Positions 52,157-62,194 of a stretch of DNA of 64,000 bases are shown here, in pieces. The notes beneath the pieces are model-generated. The model worked only from the letters and a program-made list of their open reading frames with translations, made no database searches and was not told where the DNA came from. Source of the DNA: JALZVT01 sp039029135 (GTDB lineage: Bacteria; Pseudomonadota; Gammaproteobacteria; Pseudomonadales; Azotimanducaceae); the NCBI GenBank assembly GCA_039029135.1, contig JBCCGT010000015.1:61572-125571 (forward strand). The letters are read 5' to 3'. Within the stretch, counting starts at the first letter, position 1. Every line of letters begins with the position of its first letter. The position numbers and the translations under genes are program-made.

Positions 52157-53084
52157 CCGACGACACTCTGGCGAGGTCGAGCGCGACACGTCCGCGGATC
52201 GACGCCAATCAGATGGCGTCCGCACGCCACAAGACGACACCTTGCAGCGCTTCAGCTTTCCCGTGTTGGCGGCGCGCGGCCAGTTCGTGACGCTTGCCGA
52301 CACCTGGAAAGACGCGACTGCCTCGCAAACGCTGCCAGACGCGGCGCGACGTGCAGTCGGCGAGGCGATGGCGGTGGCCGCACTGCTCGCGGACGGGATC
52401 AAGTTCGACGGCCGCGTGGCGCTGCAGGCGCGCGGCGACGGCGCCATCAGCACGCTGCTAGGCGAGTGTACGAATCGCGAAACGCTGCGCGGCTACGCGC
52501 GCCTGGACGACGACGCAGAGGCGGCAATTGCCGCCGGAGAGCTGGGGCTCGGCACTGGCCAACTCGCCATTTCGCTGATTCCCGAGCGCGGCGAACTGCA
52601 TCAGGGAATCGTCGAGCTAAAGTCCAACATCGCGGCAGCGATCGAACACTACTTTCTTAACTCCGAACAGCTACCGACGCTAGTCGCGACTGCGGTCGAC
52701 GATGAACGCGTGTGCGCATTGTTGCTTCAACAACTGCCATCCAGCAGCACCGCGGAGAGCGAGGAATGGGATCGATTGGCCGCGCTGTTTCAGACCTGCA
52801 GCGAGGCGGAACTGTTGAGTTTACAACGCGAAACGCTGCTCAAGCGGCTGTTTGCGAGCGATACGATCTCACTGCACGCCGCGCGACCGCTGCGATTCGC
52901 ATGCAGCTGTTCACGCGAACGCAGCGAAGCCGCTCTCAAAATGCTGGGTCCAGAAGAGCTCATCGAGCTGACGAGCGAAACCAACGGCATCGAGATCAGC
53001 TGCGAAATCTGCGGAACGACATACCATTGGGACACGATCGAGGCACACCTGCTTTTCGCGACAGACGACCCACAGGTGCATTGA
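52146..53084 (+). CDS. hslO: Redox-regulated chaperone Hsp33 (HslO)
   Basis: Hsp33 holdase with N-terminal substrate domain (FPVLAARGQFVTLADTW; GDGAISTLLGECT) and the C-terminal redox switch: CSC (CxC) followed by CEIC (CxxC), the four cysteines that bind zinc when reduced and form disulfides on oxidation. The N-terminus has about 30 extra residues, so a downstream start cannot be excluded. It is encoded directly after hslR. Confidence 0.94.
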
Positions 53085-53336
53085 TCCATTCGGACTTTTG
53101 GCTAGCGCCTGCCTCCCGCTCTGGCATACTGCGCGCCTCTGGCGCCAGCAGATTGTCGCCAACCTGTGCAGTGCTGCTCCGCACAGCGCGTAGACAACCG
53201 CTAAACTTTACCCAAATTGCTAGGTCTGACAGCGCAAACAGCCATTGTTAGGCAAGTCGTCACGATTCTTACCAGTCAGGCGAACATCTCCGCGCAAGCA
53301 ACCAAAAACGCAACCAACGAACAAGGTGTGACAGCT

Positions 53337-54902
53337 ATGGCTCTGGATATCGAGAACACGGCCAGCCACGATCGCTACATCGATCTCAGCCCCGCGCAGC
53401 TCGCAGAGACCGCAGTTCTCCGGGGCGAGGGCCGCTTCGCCGCCAACGGCGCCATCGTCGTCGAGACCGGCGTCCGCACCGGACGCTCGCCGAACGATCG
53501 TTTCATCGTCGACGAGCCCAGCACGAACGATGCAATCAATTGGGGCGAACGCAACAAGCCCGTTGCATCGGCTGTGTTCGACGCGCTGTGGGATCGGGTG
53601 TCCGCCCACATGGAGGAGGCCGACAACTTCATTTCGCATCTGCACGTTGGCGCCGACGACGAGCATTATCTGCCGGTCGAGGTCACGACGGAGTTCGCCT
53701 GGCACGCGCTCTTCGGCCGCTCGATGTTCATCCAGCCAGAGCACTACAACCCGCGCAACAAGAAAGCCTGGCATATCATCAACGCGCCGCGCTTCGTGTG
53801 CGTCCCCGAGCGCGACGGCACCAACAGCGATGGCTGCGTCATGATCAACTTCGCCCAGCGTAAGGTACTGCTCGCCGGTATGCGCTATGCCGGCGAGATG
53901 AAGAAGGCGATGTTCTCGGTACAGAACTTTCTGCTGCCCGAAAAAGACGTGCTGCCTATGCACTGCAGCGCCAACGTCGACAAGGACGGCAAGACGACCC
54001 TGTTCTTCGGGCTGTCAGGCACGGGCAAGACGACGCTGTCCGCCGACCCGAATTGTCATCTCATCGGCGACGACGAACACGGCTGGGGCAAAGGCACGGT
54101 GTTTAACCTCGAGGGCGGCTGCTACGCGAAGTGCATCGACCTGTCGAAAGAGAACGAGCCCGTCATCTGGGACGCGATCTCGTTCGGCGCAATCATCGAG
54201 AACGTGATGATCGACGAATCCACGCGCACGCCGGACTACACCGACTCGTCGATGACCGAAAACTCCCGCGCCTGCTATCCCCGTGACAACATCGAACTAA
54301 AGGTCCCGGAGAATCGCGCGGGCGAGCCGCACGCGGTCGTGTTTCTGACCTGCGATGTGAGCGGCGTGCTGCCGCCGGTGGCCATCCTGTCGAAAGAAGC
54401 GGCCGCCTATCACTTCCTGTCCGGCTACACGGCGGCTGTCGGTTCGACGGAAGTTGGCTCCACCGAGCCCTACCGCGCGACGTTTTCAAGCTGCTTCGGT
54501 GCGCCCTTCTTTCCGCGCCCTGCCGGCGTGTACGCCGATCTGCTGATGAAGCGCATGGAAGACTTCGATTCGCACGTCTATCTAGTCAACACCGGCTGGA
54601 CGGGCGGTGGTCACGGCGTCGGCAAGCGTTTCGACATTCCGACCACGCGCGCGATCATCGCGGCCATCCAGTCCGGGACCCTGCTCGGCGCCGCTACCGA
54701 GAGCCTGCCCGGATTCAACCTGGACGTGCCCAAATCGATCGACGGGGTCGACAGCCGGCTTCTGAATCCGCGCCAGACCTGGTCTGATCAGGCGGCCTAT
54801 GACGACGCCGCGCGCAGCCTGATTGGCAAGTTCGTCGAGAACTTCCAGCAGTTCGAGGTCGACGCCAACATCGTCGCCGCCGGACCCGACGCGAGCTACT
54901 AG
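53337..54902 (+). CDS. pckA: Phosphoenolpyruvate carboxykinase (ATP)
   Basis: ATP-dependent PEPCK converting oxaloacetate to PEP in gluconeogenesis. Motifs: GVRTGRSPNDRFIV, FGLSGTGKTTLSAD (P-loop), LIGDDEHGW (kinase 2), CYAKCIDLS and TGWTGGGHGVGKRF. The ATG at 53337 yields 521 residues, near the family norm, after AAGGTG. The open frame continues upstream into a non-coding gap of about 250 bp that probably holds the promoter. Location after hslO matches E. coli. Confidence 0.96.
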   Translation: MALDIENTASHDRYIDLSPAQLAETAVLRGEGRFAANGAIVVETGVRTGRSPNDRFIVDEPSTNDAINWGERNKPVASAVFDALWDRVSAHMEEADNFISHLHVGADDEHYLPVEVTTEFAWHALFGRSMFIQPEHYNPRNKKAWHIINAPRFVCVPERDGTNSDGCVMINFAQRKVLLAGMRYAGEMKKAMFSVQNFLLPEKDVLPMHCSANVDKDGKTTLFFGLSGTGKTTLSADPNCHLIGDDEHGWGKGTVFNLEGGCYAKCIDLSKENEPVIWDAISFGAIIENVMIDESTRTPDYTDSSMTENSRACYPRDNIELKVPENRAGEPHAVVFLTCDVSGVLPPVAILSKEAAAYHFLSGYTAAVGSTEVGSTEPYRATFSSCFGAPFFPRPAGVYADLLMKRMEDFDSHVYLVNTGWTGGGHGVGKRFDIPTTRAIIAAIQSGTLLGAATESLPGFNLDVPKSIDGVDSRLLNPRQTWSDQAAYDDAARSLIGKFVENFQQFEVDANIVAAGPDASY

Positions 54903-55063
54903 CCGCAACTCACCGATCGCGCGTCCGGCGCCGCCGTCGCGCTGCGCCCCGCCGTGCATCCGATCCGGGCGCGCCGCTGGACGCTCCAACCTCCTTTGGC
55001 GCAGGATAGTCTGCCGTGCTCGTACGCGAGTGCCGCAGTCAACGCCAAGGAACCAAGCCGAAC

Positions 55064-56596
55064 GTGCCGCCAATCATCGATGCCCTGCGTCCCCATGCCG
55101 AGCTCCTGTCGAAACTCGGCCACGGGCTGGAGAAAGAGAGCCTGCGAGTCACCGCAGACGGCGATCTCGCGCTAACGCCGCACCCCGAGTCGCTCGGCTC
55201 GGCGTTGACCCACCCACAAATCACCACCGACTTTTGCGAAGCGCAGCCGGAGCTGATCACCGGGGTGCACGACAGCGTCACGGGCTGCATCGGCGAGCTC
55301 GATTCGGTGCACCGCTATCTGTACGGCGCCCTCGATGATGAGATGCTGTGGACGGCCAGCATGCCGTGCCGCCTGCCGGCGGATGACGAGATTCCCGTCG
55401 GTCGCTATGGGACGAGCAACATCGCCCGCGCGAAAACGATATACCGTCTCGGCCTCGGTCACCGCTACGGCCGGACCATGCAAACTATCTCGGGAATTCA
55501 CTACAACTTCTCGCTGCCTGACGCGCTGTGGCCAGTGCTCGCGGACGCGCGCGGCGAGCCGTTCGACGATCAGACAGCAACCCGGGGCTATCTCGATCTC
55601 ATCAGGAACTTTCGCCGCACCTCTTGGCTGCTGATCTATCTGTTCGGCGCCTCGCCAGCGATCTGTCAGTCATTCATTCGCCGCGACGATCACGGCCTGG
55701 AAGATCTAGGCAACGGTACTTTGCATCTACCATGGGCCACCTGCTTGCGCATGGGCCGCCTGGGATATTCGAGCGATGCGCAGGCCGACCTGCACGTTTC
55801 CTACAATTCGTTAGACGCCTACGCGGCTACCATCCGTCGCGGTCTGTCGACGTCGTTCGAACCCTACGAGGCCATCCCCAAGTACGACGGCGACGAGTAC
55901 GCGCAGCTCAACACGGCGCTGCTGCAAATCGAAAACGAATTCTACGGCACGATTCGACCAAAGCGCCGCACGAACAAGGGCGAACGCCCGCTGACGGCAC
56001 TGCTGAAACGCGGCGTCGAGTACGTCGAGGTGCGCTGTCTGGACGTAAACCCGTTTCTGCCGAATGGGATCGATCTCGAGACCGCGCGGTTCGTCGACGT
56101 CTTTCTACTCTATTGCCTGCTGAGCGACAGTCCCGCCGACAGCAGCGTGGAAACGGCAGAGGCCACGATGAACCAGCGCCGCGTGGTCGAGGAAGGGCGG
56201 CGGCCGGGGTTGCAGCTCGAACGCGACGGCAACGCGCTGACGCTACAACAGTGGGGTAGCGAGATTCTCGATGCCTGCGAGCAGATAGCAACGCTCCTGG
56301 GAGACGAGGCGGTCGATGCCGTGGGCGCACAGCGCGCGAAACTTGAAGACGCCGAACGAACGCCGTCCGCGATGGTGCTAAGCGCGATGCGCGACCACGA
56401 CCAGTCGTTTTATCGCTTCGCGCTCGATCGCTCGAGAGCACACGCCGACGCGTTTCGCGCAGCGCCGCTCGAAGGCGCGAAGCTCGAGGCATTCACTGCG
56501 CGCGCACAGGACAGCCTCGCGGAACAACGCGCACTGGAAGCGGCCGAAGTCGAACCGTTCGACGAGTTTTTGGAACGCTATCTAGCGTTGCCGTGA
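55064..56596 (+). CDS. gshA: Glutamate-cysteine ligase (GshA, gammaproteobacterial type)
   Basis: First enzyme of glutathione synthesis. Conserved blocks LEKESLRV, GSALTHPQITTDFCEAQPELIT, SMPCRLP, YGTSNIARAKTIYRLGLGHRYG, MQTISGIHYNFSLP and VEYVEVRCLDVNPF identify class 1 GshA. GTG 55064 aligns with the E. coli N-terminus; GTG 55016 has a better-placed AGGA and is the alternative. Its final bases overlap the acpH start (GTGA). Confidence 0.95.
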   Translation: MPPIIDALRPHAELLSKLGHGLEKESLRVTADGDLALTPHPESLGSALTHPQITTDFCEAQPELITGVHDSVTGCIGELDSVHRYLYGALDDEMLWTASMPCRLPADDEIPVGRYGTSNIARAKTIYRLGLGHRYGRTMQTISGIHYNFSLPDALWPVLADARGEPFDDQTATRGYLDLIRNFRRTSWLLIYLFGASPAICQSFIRRDDHGLEDLGNGTLHLPWATCLRMGRLGYSSDAQADLHVSYNSLDAYAATIRRGLSTSFEPYEAIPKYDGDEYAQLNTALLQIENEFYGTIRPKRRTNKGERPLTALLKRGVEYVEVRCLDVNPFLPNGIDLETARFVDVFLLYCLLSDSPADSSVETAEATMNQRRVVEEGRRPGLQLERDGNALTLQQWGSEILDACEQIATLLGDEAVDAVGAQRAKLEDAERTPSAMVLSAMRDHDQSFYRFALDRSRAHADAFRAAPLEGAKLEAFTARAQDSLAEQRALEAAEVEPFDEFLERYLALP

Positions 56597-57198
56597 ACTT
56601 TCTCGCCCACTGCGTGCTGGCGGGGGATGACCCGGATCTGATCGCGGGCGCGATAGCCGGCGACTTCGTCAAGGGCGTGATACGCGACGACGAGTGGCCG
56701 GGGCGCCTCGCCCTCGGCATCCGTCTGCATCGGCGCATCGATGCGTTCAGTAACGACGATCCCGGTCTCCGGACCAGCGCCGCGCGCTTGGGGCCGGACT
56801 TGCGCCGCATCGCGCCGCCCATCATCGACGTCTGGGCCGACCACCTGCTGGCGCAGCGGCTCGTCAGCGGGGAACTGGCGGCGCCCGGCGGCGAGCCGTT
56901 CGAAACCTACGCCGACAAGCTCGCGCCGGTCGCGCTGCTGCGCAACGCTGCGATGCCGGCACGCTGCGTCGAGTTCTTGCGGCACGCTGAGCGCAGCCGC
57001 CTGTTTCACGACTACGCCACACCCGAGCGCATCGAACGCGCGATCACGCATCTTTGCTTACGGCTCGGACGCGAGGGGGAAGCGCCGCGGGTCATGGATC
57101 TCATCCGCGCTCAGCGCGAGACGCTGGCGACTGACTTCGCGGCGTACTGGCCGCGCCTGCGCGCCGAAGCCGCGCGTTTCCTGCGCGCCGCCGCGTAG
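56593..57198 (+). CDS. acpH: Acyl carrier protein phosphodiesterase family (AcpH, DUF479)
   Basis: A 201-residue protein starting MNFLAHCVLAGDDPDLIAGA, with GDFVKG and IRLHRRIDAFSNDDP, the hallmark motifs of AcpH, a manganese enzyme of the HD-like fold that removes the phosphopantetheine arm from acyl carrier protein. The GTG start overlaps the gshA stop by 4 nt, so the two are translationally coupled. Confidence 0.88.
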   Translation: MNFLAHCVLAGDDPDLIAGAIAGDFVKGVIRDDEWPGRLALGIRLHRRIDAFSNDDPGLRTSAARLGPDLRRIAPPIIDVWADHLLAQRLVSGELAAPGGEPFETYADKLAPVALLRNAAMPARCVEFLRHAERSRLFHDYATPERIERAITHLCLRLGREGEAPRVMDLIRAQRETLATDFAAYWPRLRAEAARFLRAAA

Positions 57199-57255
57199 AC
57201 CATCGGGCGGCGCGCCGGTAACCTCCGATATCGCTTTGCCCTGCTGGAGAAGTCT

Positions 57256-58230
57256 GTGCGCGCCGTCCTTTGTCATGCCTACGGGCCGCCCGAATCGCTC
57301 GACTATGCGGAGGTCCCCGCGCCGGAACCCGGCGCCGACGAGGTGCGCATCGACGTCGCCGCCACGGCGCTGAATTTTCCCGACGTGCTGATGATCGAGG
57401 GCAAGTATCAGTCGAAGCCACCGTTTCCGTTCGCGCCCGGCGGCGAAGTGGCGGGCGTCATCAACGCGGTCGGCGCCAACGTCACCGACTTTGCACCCGG
57501 CGACGAGGTGTTCGCCGGCTGCGGTCACGGCGGCATGGTCGAGCAGATCTGTCTCGCGGCCAGCAGGCTGCACCGTAAGCCCGCCGGCATGAGCTTTGCC
57601 CAGGCCGCTGGCATCTCCACGACCTACGGCACCAGCTACTACGCGCTGAAACAGCGAGCAGAGCTCAAGCCCGGCGAAAACCTGCTGGTGCTGGGCGCAG
57701 GCGGAGGCGTGGGGATCGCCGCGGTCGAGCTCGGTAAGGCCATGGGCGCGCGCGTGCTCGCCGCCGCGAGCACGCAGGAAAAGCGTGACGCCGCGCGAGC
57801 GGCCGGCGCCGACGAGGTCATTGACTACAGCGACGGCGAGCTGAAAGACAAGGTGAAGGCGCTGACCGACGGTAAGGGTGCGGACGTGATCTACGATCCG
57901 GTCGGCGGGGCGCTGTTCGATCAGTGTATGCGCTGCATCAACTGGTACGGCCGGGTGCTGGTCATCGGTTTCGCGGCCGGCGACATCCCGAAGCTGCCTA
58001 TCAATCTCGTGTTGCTGAAAAGCTGTCAGGTCATCGGCGTGTTCTATGGCGCCTTTACCGGCCGCTACCCCGCGGACAACGCGCAGAACTTTCGCGAGCT
58101 GCTCGACATGTTTACCAGCGGCAAGATCAACCCGCTGATCGGCGCGAGCTATCCGCTGGCCGACTACGCCGAGGCCATGCGGGCACTCAGCGAACGGCGC
58201 GCCATCGGTAAGGTCGTGGTCACGCCATGA
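57256..58230 (+). CDS. Zinc-independent NADPH:quinone oxidoreductase (MDR family)
   Basis: A 324-residue medium-chain reductase. The N-terminal GroES-like domain has the typical LNFPDVLMIEGKYQ...FPFAPGGEVAGVI; the NADPH domain has LGAGGGVGIAAVELGKAMGA. Zinc ligands are absent, as in quinone oxidoreductases. It likely reduces quinones or enones with NADPH. GTG start with GGAGA upstream. It overlaps dsbB by 4 nt (ATGA). Confidence 0.88.
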   Translation: MRAVLCHAYGPPESLDYAEVPAPEPGADEVRIDVAATALNFPDVLMIEGKYQSKPPFPFAPGGEVAGVINAVGANVTDFAPGDEVFAGCGHGGMVEQICLAASRLHRKPAGMSFAQAAGISTTYGTSYYALKQRAELKPGENLLVLGAGGGVGIAAVELGKAMGARVLAAASTQEKRDAARAAGADEVIDYSDGELKDKVKALTDGKGADVIYDPVGGALFDQCMRCINWYGRVLVIGFAAGDIPKLPINLVLLKSCQVIGVFYGAFTGRYPADNAQNFRELLDMFTSGKINPLIGASYPLADYAEAMRALSERRAIGKVVVTP

Positions 58231-58727
58231 TCGATACCGACTATCGCACGGCGGCAACGCGCTGCGCCCTCTGGATCGCCCTGCTGCTCGGCGGCGCCCA
58301 GATCGCGGAGCACGCGCTGTATATGGAGCCCTGTCCGCTGTGCCTGACGCAGCGGGTGTTCTTCATCCTCGCTGGGTTCGCGGCATTCGCAGCGATGCAC
58401 GCCACCCACCCCAGTCGCGGCTGGTCCCTGCTGACCGGCCTGTTCGCGCTGGGGGGTCTCGCCTTCGCGCTGCGCCAGCTTTATCTCTACACACTGCCGC
58501 CAGAGCAGATACCCGCCTGCACGGCACCCATCGGCATGCTGATCGAGTTCGCGCCGATCGCGGAGGTGCTGCGGGCGATGACGATGGGCACCGGCAACTG
58601 CGCGGAGGACAGCTTCCCGGTGTTCGGGCTGCAGGTACCCGGCATCGCGATCCCGCTGGCGGCGCTCATCGGCTTCATCGGCGTGCTGTTTCTGGTCGCG
58701 CAGCAGCTGCGCCGACTGGACCGCTGA
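58227..58727 (+). CDS. dsbB: Disulfide bond formation protein DsbB
   Basis: A four-helix inner-membrane protein of 166 residues. The first cysteine pair is in EPCPLCLTQR (CPLC) and the second periplasmic pair in IPACTAP and GNCAED. DsbB reoxidises DsbA and passes electrons to quinone. Coupling to the quinone oxidoreductase gene is of interest but may be coincidental. Confidence 0.93.
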   Translation: MIDTDYRTAATRCALWIALLLGGAQIAEHALYMEPCPLCLTQRVFFILAGFAAFAAMHATHPSRGWSLLTGLFALGGLAFALRQLYLYTLPPEQIPACTAPIGMLIEFAPIAEVLRAMTMGTGNCAEDSFPVFGLQVPGIAIPLAALIGFIGVLFLVAQQLRRLDR

Positions 58728-59273
58728 GGGCCGCTGCAGCACTGCACCGCCGCGACTAACAAACCACTTACTTTACATATTCCCGGGAACGCGTTGGAAT
58801 CGGTGACGGGGATATAAGGCGTGCGCGCCGAAAAAGTGAAAGATAGTGGAAGTCATCGAGAAAGGTGACTTAACGCACTAATTTCTTTGCGCTTTTCCTT
58901 AGCCTTCGATACATTCGACGGCGAGGGATACTTGCGTCCACAAGTTACCAACATAGGTAACCCGCTCGCAGTCAGAATTTCGGAACCTGTGCCGGTCGGG
59001 AGACGGTCGGCGCGCTGTGGTGGTGACGAAGTGAAACCGGTCAGCCGGAATCGACCCTGGGTCGGTCCGCGCGCCGCACCGCTTCGAAGCGCGAGCCCAT
59101 TAACCGGCTCGGGATCGACCACAGGTCAGGATCGTGACCCATTGCGGATTGATATGGGGCACGCGCCAACCGTGGGCCACGTGCAACCGAGCGCGCGGTC
59201 ATGACATCAACAAGCGCCCAAATATGGCTCTTTGGCCAGAAGAGGCGTAGCCGCTATCGGCACGTGCAGCGAC
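58728..59273. other. Non-coding interval with inverted repeats upstream of the ParA-like gene
   Basis: Frames on both strands lack coding character. The first half is AT-richer and holds TTCCCGGGAA near 58787, AAGTCA-N10-TGACTT near 58852-58873, and a perfect GTTACC-AACATA-GGTAAC at 58944-58961. A further pair of CGAGCC/GGCTCG arms lies near 59092. These could be promoter or operator elements, or partition-type sites for the ParA-like protein; nothing here decides between them. Confidence 0.4.
58944..58961. repeat. Perfect inverted repeat, 6-bp arms
   Basis: GTTACC-AACATA-GGTAAC, about 310 bp before the ParA-like start. Possible operator; regulator unknown. Confidence 0.4.
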
Positions 59274-60029
59274 ATGCAGCGACAACAGAAACAATCCAAA
59301 TCGACCCGCCGTATCCTCATCATCAACGGCAAGGGCGGGTGCGGAAAATCGACCATCGCGACCAACCTCGCGGCCGCCTATGCGTCCCGCGGGCTGAGCG
59401 CCGCCCTGGTCGACTACGACTCACAGGCCTCCAGCACTGACTGGCACGAGCTGCGCGACAGCGCCGCGCCAACCGTGACCGTGATTCCGATGCATCAGCG
59501 GGTGTCGATGTATCAGACGCGCGCGTTTTCTCACCAGGTGCCGACCGACTGTGAGCGCATCATCATCGACACGCCGTCCGGCGCGCGCGAACGCAACATC
59601 GACCAGCTAATCAAGCAGTCGGACGTGATTCTGGTGCCCATGCTGCCGTCACCGCTAGACGTCCGTTCCGGATCCCGCTTTATCGCCGAGCTGCTGACCC
59701 ATCGCGGCTTCCGCGCCCAGCCGCGCGCGGTGGGCGTCATCGTCAATCGGCTGCAGCCGAACAACCCGATACAGGCAAAGCTGCTGCACTCGCTCGAGTG
59801 CCTCGACGTGCCCTGCATCGCGACTTTCCAGGACAGCACGCTTTATAGCCGCGCGGCCGAGGCCGGCGCCGGCGTGGTCGAGATCGACCAAGAGGGCGAC
59901 GCGGATCGCAGCGAGTGCGACAAGTGGTTCGAGCTGATCGAGTGGATCGAGACGCAGCCGCGGCGCACGGCGCGCGCACCGGTCGCGGCCGGCCCCCATC
60001 GCAGCGCGGTCCGCAGCGCCGCCACCTAG
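59274..60029 (+). CDS. Lone ParA-family ATPase
   Basis: A deviant Walker A motif (INGKGGCGKSTIATNLA) with the signature first lysine identifies a ParA/MinD-type ATPase. VDYDSQASSTDWHEL (Walker A') and IIIDTPSGARERNI (Walker B) follow. No parB is adjacent, so this is an orphan ParA, a class used to position chemoreceptor, carboxysome, flagellar or other complexes. The C-terminal 30 residues are basic and probably disordered. ATG 59274 is the likely start; TTG 59232 is possible. Confidence 0.85.
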   Translation: MQRQQKQSKSTRRILIINGKGGCGKSTIATNLAAAYASRGLSAALVDYDSQASSTDWHELRDSAAPTVTVIPMHQRVSMYQTRAFSHQVPTDCERIIIDTPSGARERNIDQLIKQSDVILVPMLPSPLDVRSGSRFIAELLTHRGFRAQPRAVGVIVNRLQPNNPIQAKLLHSLECLDVPCIATFQDSTLYSRAAEAGAGVVEIDQEGDADRSECDKWFELIEWIETQPRRTARAPVAAGPHRSAVRSAAT

Positions 60030-60164
60030 CGCAAACCAGCGCGGACGTGTTCCGCGCTTCTCTTGGTCTTGCCGCGACCCTTCCTTCAATCGCGACGGGC
60101 GCGTAGCCTCTCGGCCTGCTACCACTGACGGCGCCACGCGCGCGACGAACCGAACCGACCCGCC

Positions 60165-62126
60165 ATGCTGCAACTCCAGGACATCGTGCTGCATCGCGGC
60201 GATCGTCTGCTGTTCGATGATCTCAGCTTCGTCGTGCACGCCGGCCAGCACGTGGCGCTGGTCGGCCGCAACGGCGCAGGCAAATCCACGCTGTTCAGCC
60301 TGATTCGCAAGCGCCTGGGTCCCGAGGAGGGCAACGTCCTGGTGCCGTCGAGCTGGCGCGTGGTCCACATGGCGCAGGAGGCGCCCGCCAGCGATCGCAG
60401 CGCGCTCGACTTTGTCATCGACGGCCACGCGGAGCTGCGCGACGTCGAGCGCGCAGCGGAGCGCGCGGCCTCCGAGCAGGGACGCGAGCTGGAACACGCC
60501 AACCTGCTGCAGCGCTTCGACGACCTCGGCGGCTATCAGGCCGAGGCCGAGGCCGCGAAGATTCTCCACGGCCTCGGCTTCGAGGCGGACACCCTGAACA
60601 ACCCGGTCGAGAGCTTTTCCGGCGGCTGGCGCGTGCGGCTCGCGCTGGCCCAGACGCTGATGACGCCCGCCGATCTGCTGCTGCTCGACGAGCCCACTAA
60701 CCACCTGGATCTCGAAGCGACGCTGTGGCTCGAGCGGCGGCTCGCGAGTTTTCCCGGCACGCTGCTGACAATCGCCCACGATCGTGACTTCCTCGACCGG
60801 GCGACCGGCTACACCGTGCACCTGGAAAACGGCCGCGCCACCCAGTACGCCGGCAACTACTCGGCGTTCGAGCGCCAATACGCCGAGCGCGCCACGCTCG
60901 CCGCCGCGGAGGCGCGCAAGGCCGCCGCCAAGCGCAAACAGATCGAAGCGTTCGTGAATCGCTTTCGCGCGAAGGCCAGCAAGGCGCGCCAGGTGCAGAG
61001 CCGGCTGAAGGCGCTGGAAAAACTCGACGCCAGCGCCGTGCTGCAGGCGCAGAACCCGTACGACATCGCTTTCTCGAACGCCGACAAGGTGTCGCGGCCG
61101 GTGCTGAAGCTGGACGACGCGGCGCTCGGCTATCCCGATCATCCCGTGCTGGATGAGGTGAAGCTGTCGATCCAACCCGGCGCGCGCATCGGCGTGCTCG
61201 GCAAGAACGGCGCGGGCAAGTCGACGCTGCTGAAAACCATCGCCGGGGAGATCGAGCCTCGTGCCGGTCAGATCGTGCGCGGAAAACACAGCTCGGTTGG
61301 CTACTTCGCTCAGCACCAGATGGAGCTGCTGGACGGCCGACGCAGCGCGATCGTGGAACTGCGCGCGCTGTACCCAGAGCGCTTCGCGCCCGAGACGCCG
61401 GCGCGCTCGTACCTCGGTGGCTGGGGCTTCAGTGGCGACGACGTATTTCGGCCGATCGATACGTTCTCTGGCGGCGAGCGCGCGCGGCTGGTGCTGGCGC
61501 TGATCGCGGCCTCCGAGCCTGCGCTGCTGATCCTCGACGAGCCGACCAACCATCTCGATCTCGATATGCGGGCGGCACTTGCGTTCGCGCTGCAGGCATT
61601 CAACGGCGCGATGCTGCTGGTGTCCCACGACCGCCACCTGCTGCGCCAGTGCGTCGACGAGCTGTGGCTGGTAGACGGTGGGCGGCTGCGCGAGTTTGGT
61701 CAGGATCTGGACGCCTATGAGCGCGGCGATCTCGCGCCCACGACAGCGCAACCCGAAAGCTCAAGAGAAGCTGCAGCAGCGTCGACGACGGCGGAGCCCG
61801 CCCCACCCGAGCGCAACACGCGCAAGGATCGCGAGCGCGTCCGCGCCGAACGCGCCGCGCGCCGGGCGGCCACTCGCCCGCTGCGACGCGAGATCGAGCG
61901 GCTGGAGACCGAGATGGAGGCGTTGATCGAGGACCTGACGCGACTGGAGGCCAGACTCGCAGAACCGGATGCCTACAGCGACGAGAACAAGGCGAATCTG
62001 AACGCGTGGCTGCAGGAGCAGGGACAGTTGAAGGCCCGGCTGGAACAGATCGAGCAGTCCTGGCTGAACCGGCAGGAGGCACTGGAGGCCGCCGAGGCCT
62101 CCGAGACACAGGCGTCCGGGAAGTAG
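60165..62126 (+). CDS. ABC-F family ATPase (YheS-like)
   Basis: Two ABC cassettes on one chain without membrane segments. Walker A motifs are GRNGAGKST and GKNGAGKST, signature motifs FSGGWRVRLALAQ and FSGGERARLVLAL, and both DEPTNHLDL Walker B regions are present. The linker (KRKQIEAFVNRFRAKASKAR) and the C-terminal coiled coil (about residues 550-650) match ABC-F translation factors such as YheS, which act on the ribosomal E site. Confidence 0.93.
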   Translation: MLQLQDIVLHRGDRLLFDDLSFVVHAGQHVALVGRNGAGKSTLFSLIRKRLGPEEGNVLVPSSWRVVHMAQEAPASDRSALDFVIDGHAELRDVERAAERAASEQGRELEHANLLQRFDDLGGYQAEAEAAKILHGLGFEADTLNNPVESFSGGWRVRLALAQTLMTPADLLLLDEPTNHLDLEATLWLERRLASFPGTLLTIAHDRDFLDRATGYTVHLENGRATQYAGNYSAFERQYAERATLAAAEARKAAAKRKQIEAFVNRFRAKASKARQVQSRLKALEKLDASAVLQAQNPYDIAFSNADKVSRPVLKLDDAALGYPDHPVLDEVKLSIQPGARIGVLGKNGAGKSTLLKTIAGEIEPRAGQIVRGKHSSVGYFAQHQMELLDGRRSAIVELRALYPERFAPETPARSYLGGWGFSGDDVFRPIDTFSGGERARLVLALIAASEPALLILDEPTNHLDLDMRAALAFALQAFNGAMLLVSHDRHLLRQCVDELWLVDGGRLREFGQDLDAYERGDLAPTTAQPESSREAAAASTTAEPAPPERNTRKDRERVRAERAARRAATRPLRREIERLETEMEALIEDLTRLEARLAEPDAYSDENKANLNAWLQEQGQLKARLEQIEQSWLNRQEALEAAEASETQASGK

Positions 62127-62194
62127 GCGAACGCGGCGCGCCGGGTCCGCTCGGCTACACTAGGCTTTCGTTGCACACAACAGGAGCACTCGCC

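Noticed and set aside
58880..59100. Possible riboswitch (c-di-GMP or cobalamin)
   Set aside because: I compared the sequence with the conserved cores of these riboswitches and could not find the required motifs.
58853..59204. Overlapping open frames on both strands upstream of the ParA-like gene
   Set aside because: Neither has a convincing start site, domain or coding bias; treated as intergenic.
59655..61751. 698-codon minus-strand open frame
   Set aside because: Antisense to the ABC-F and ParA-like genes, which have full domain signatures.
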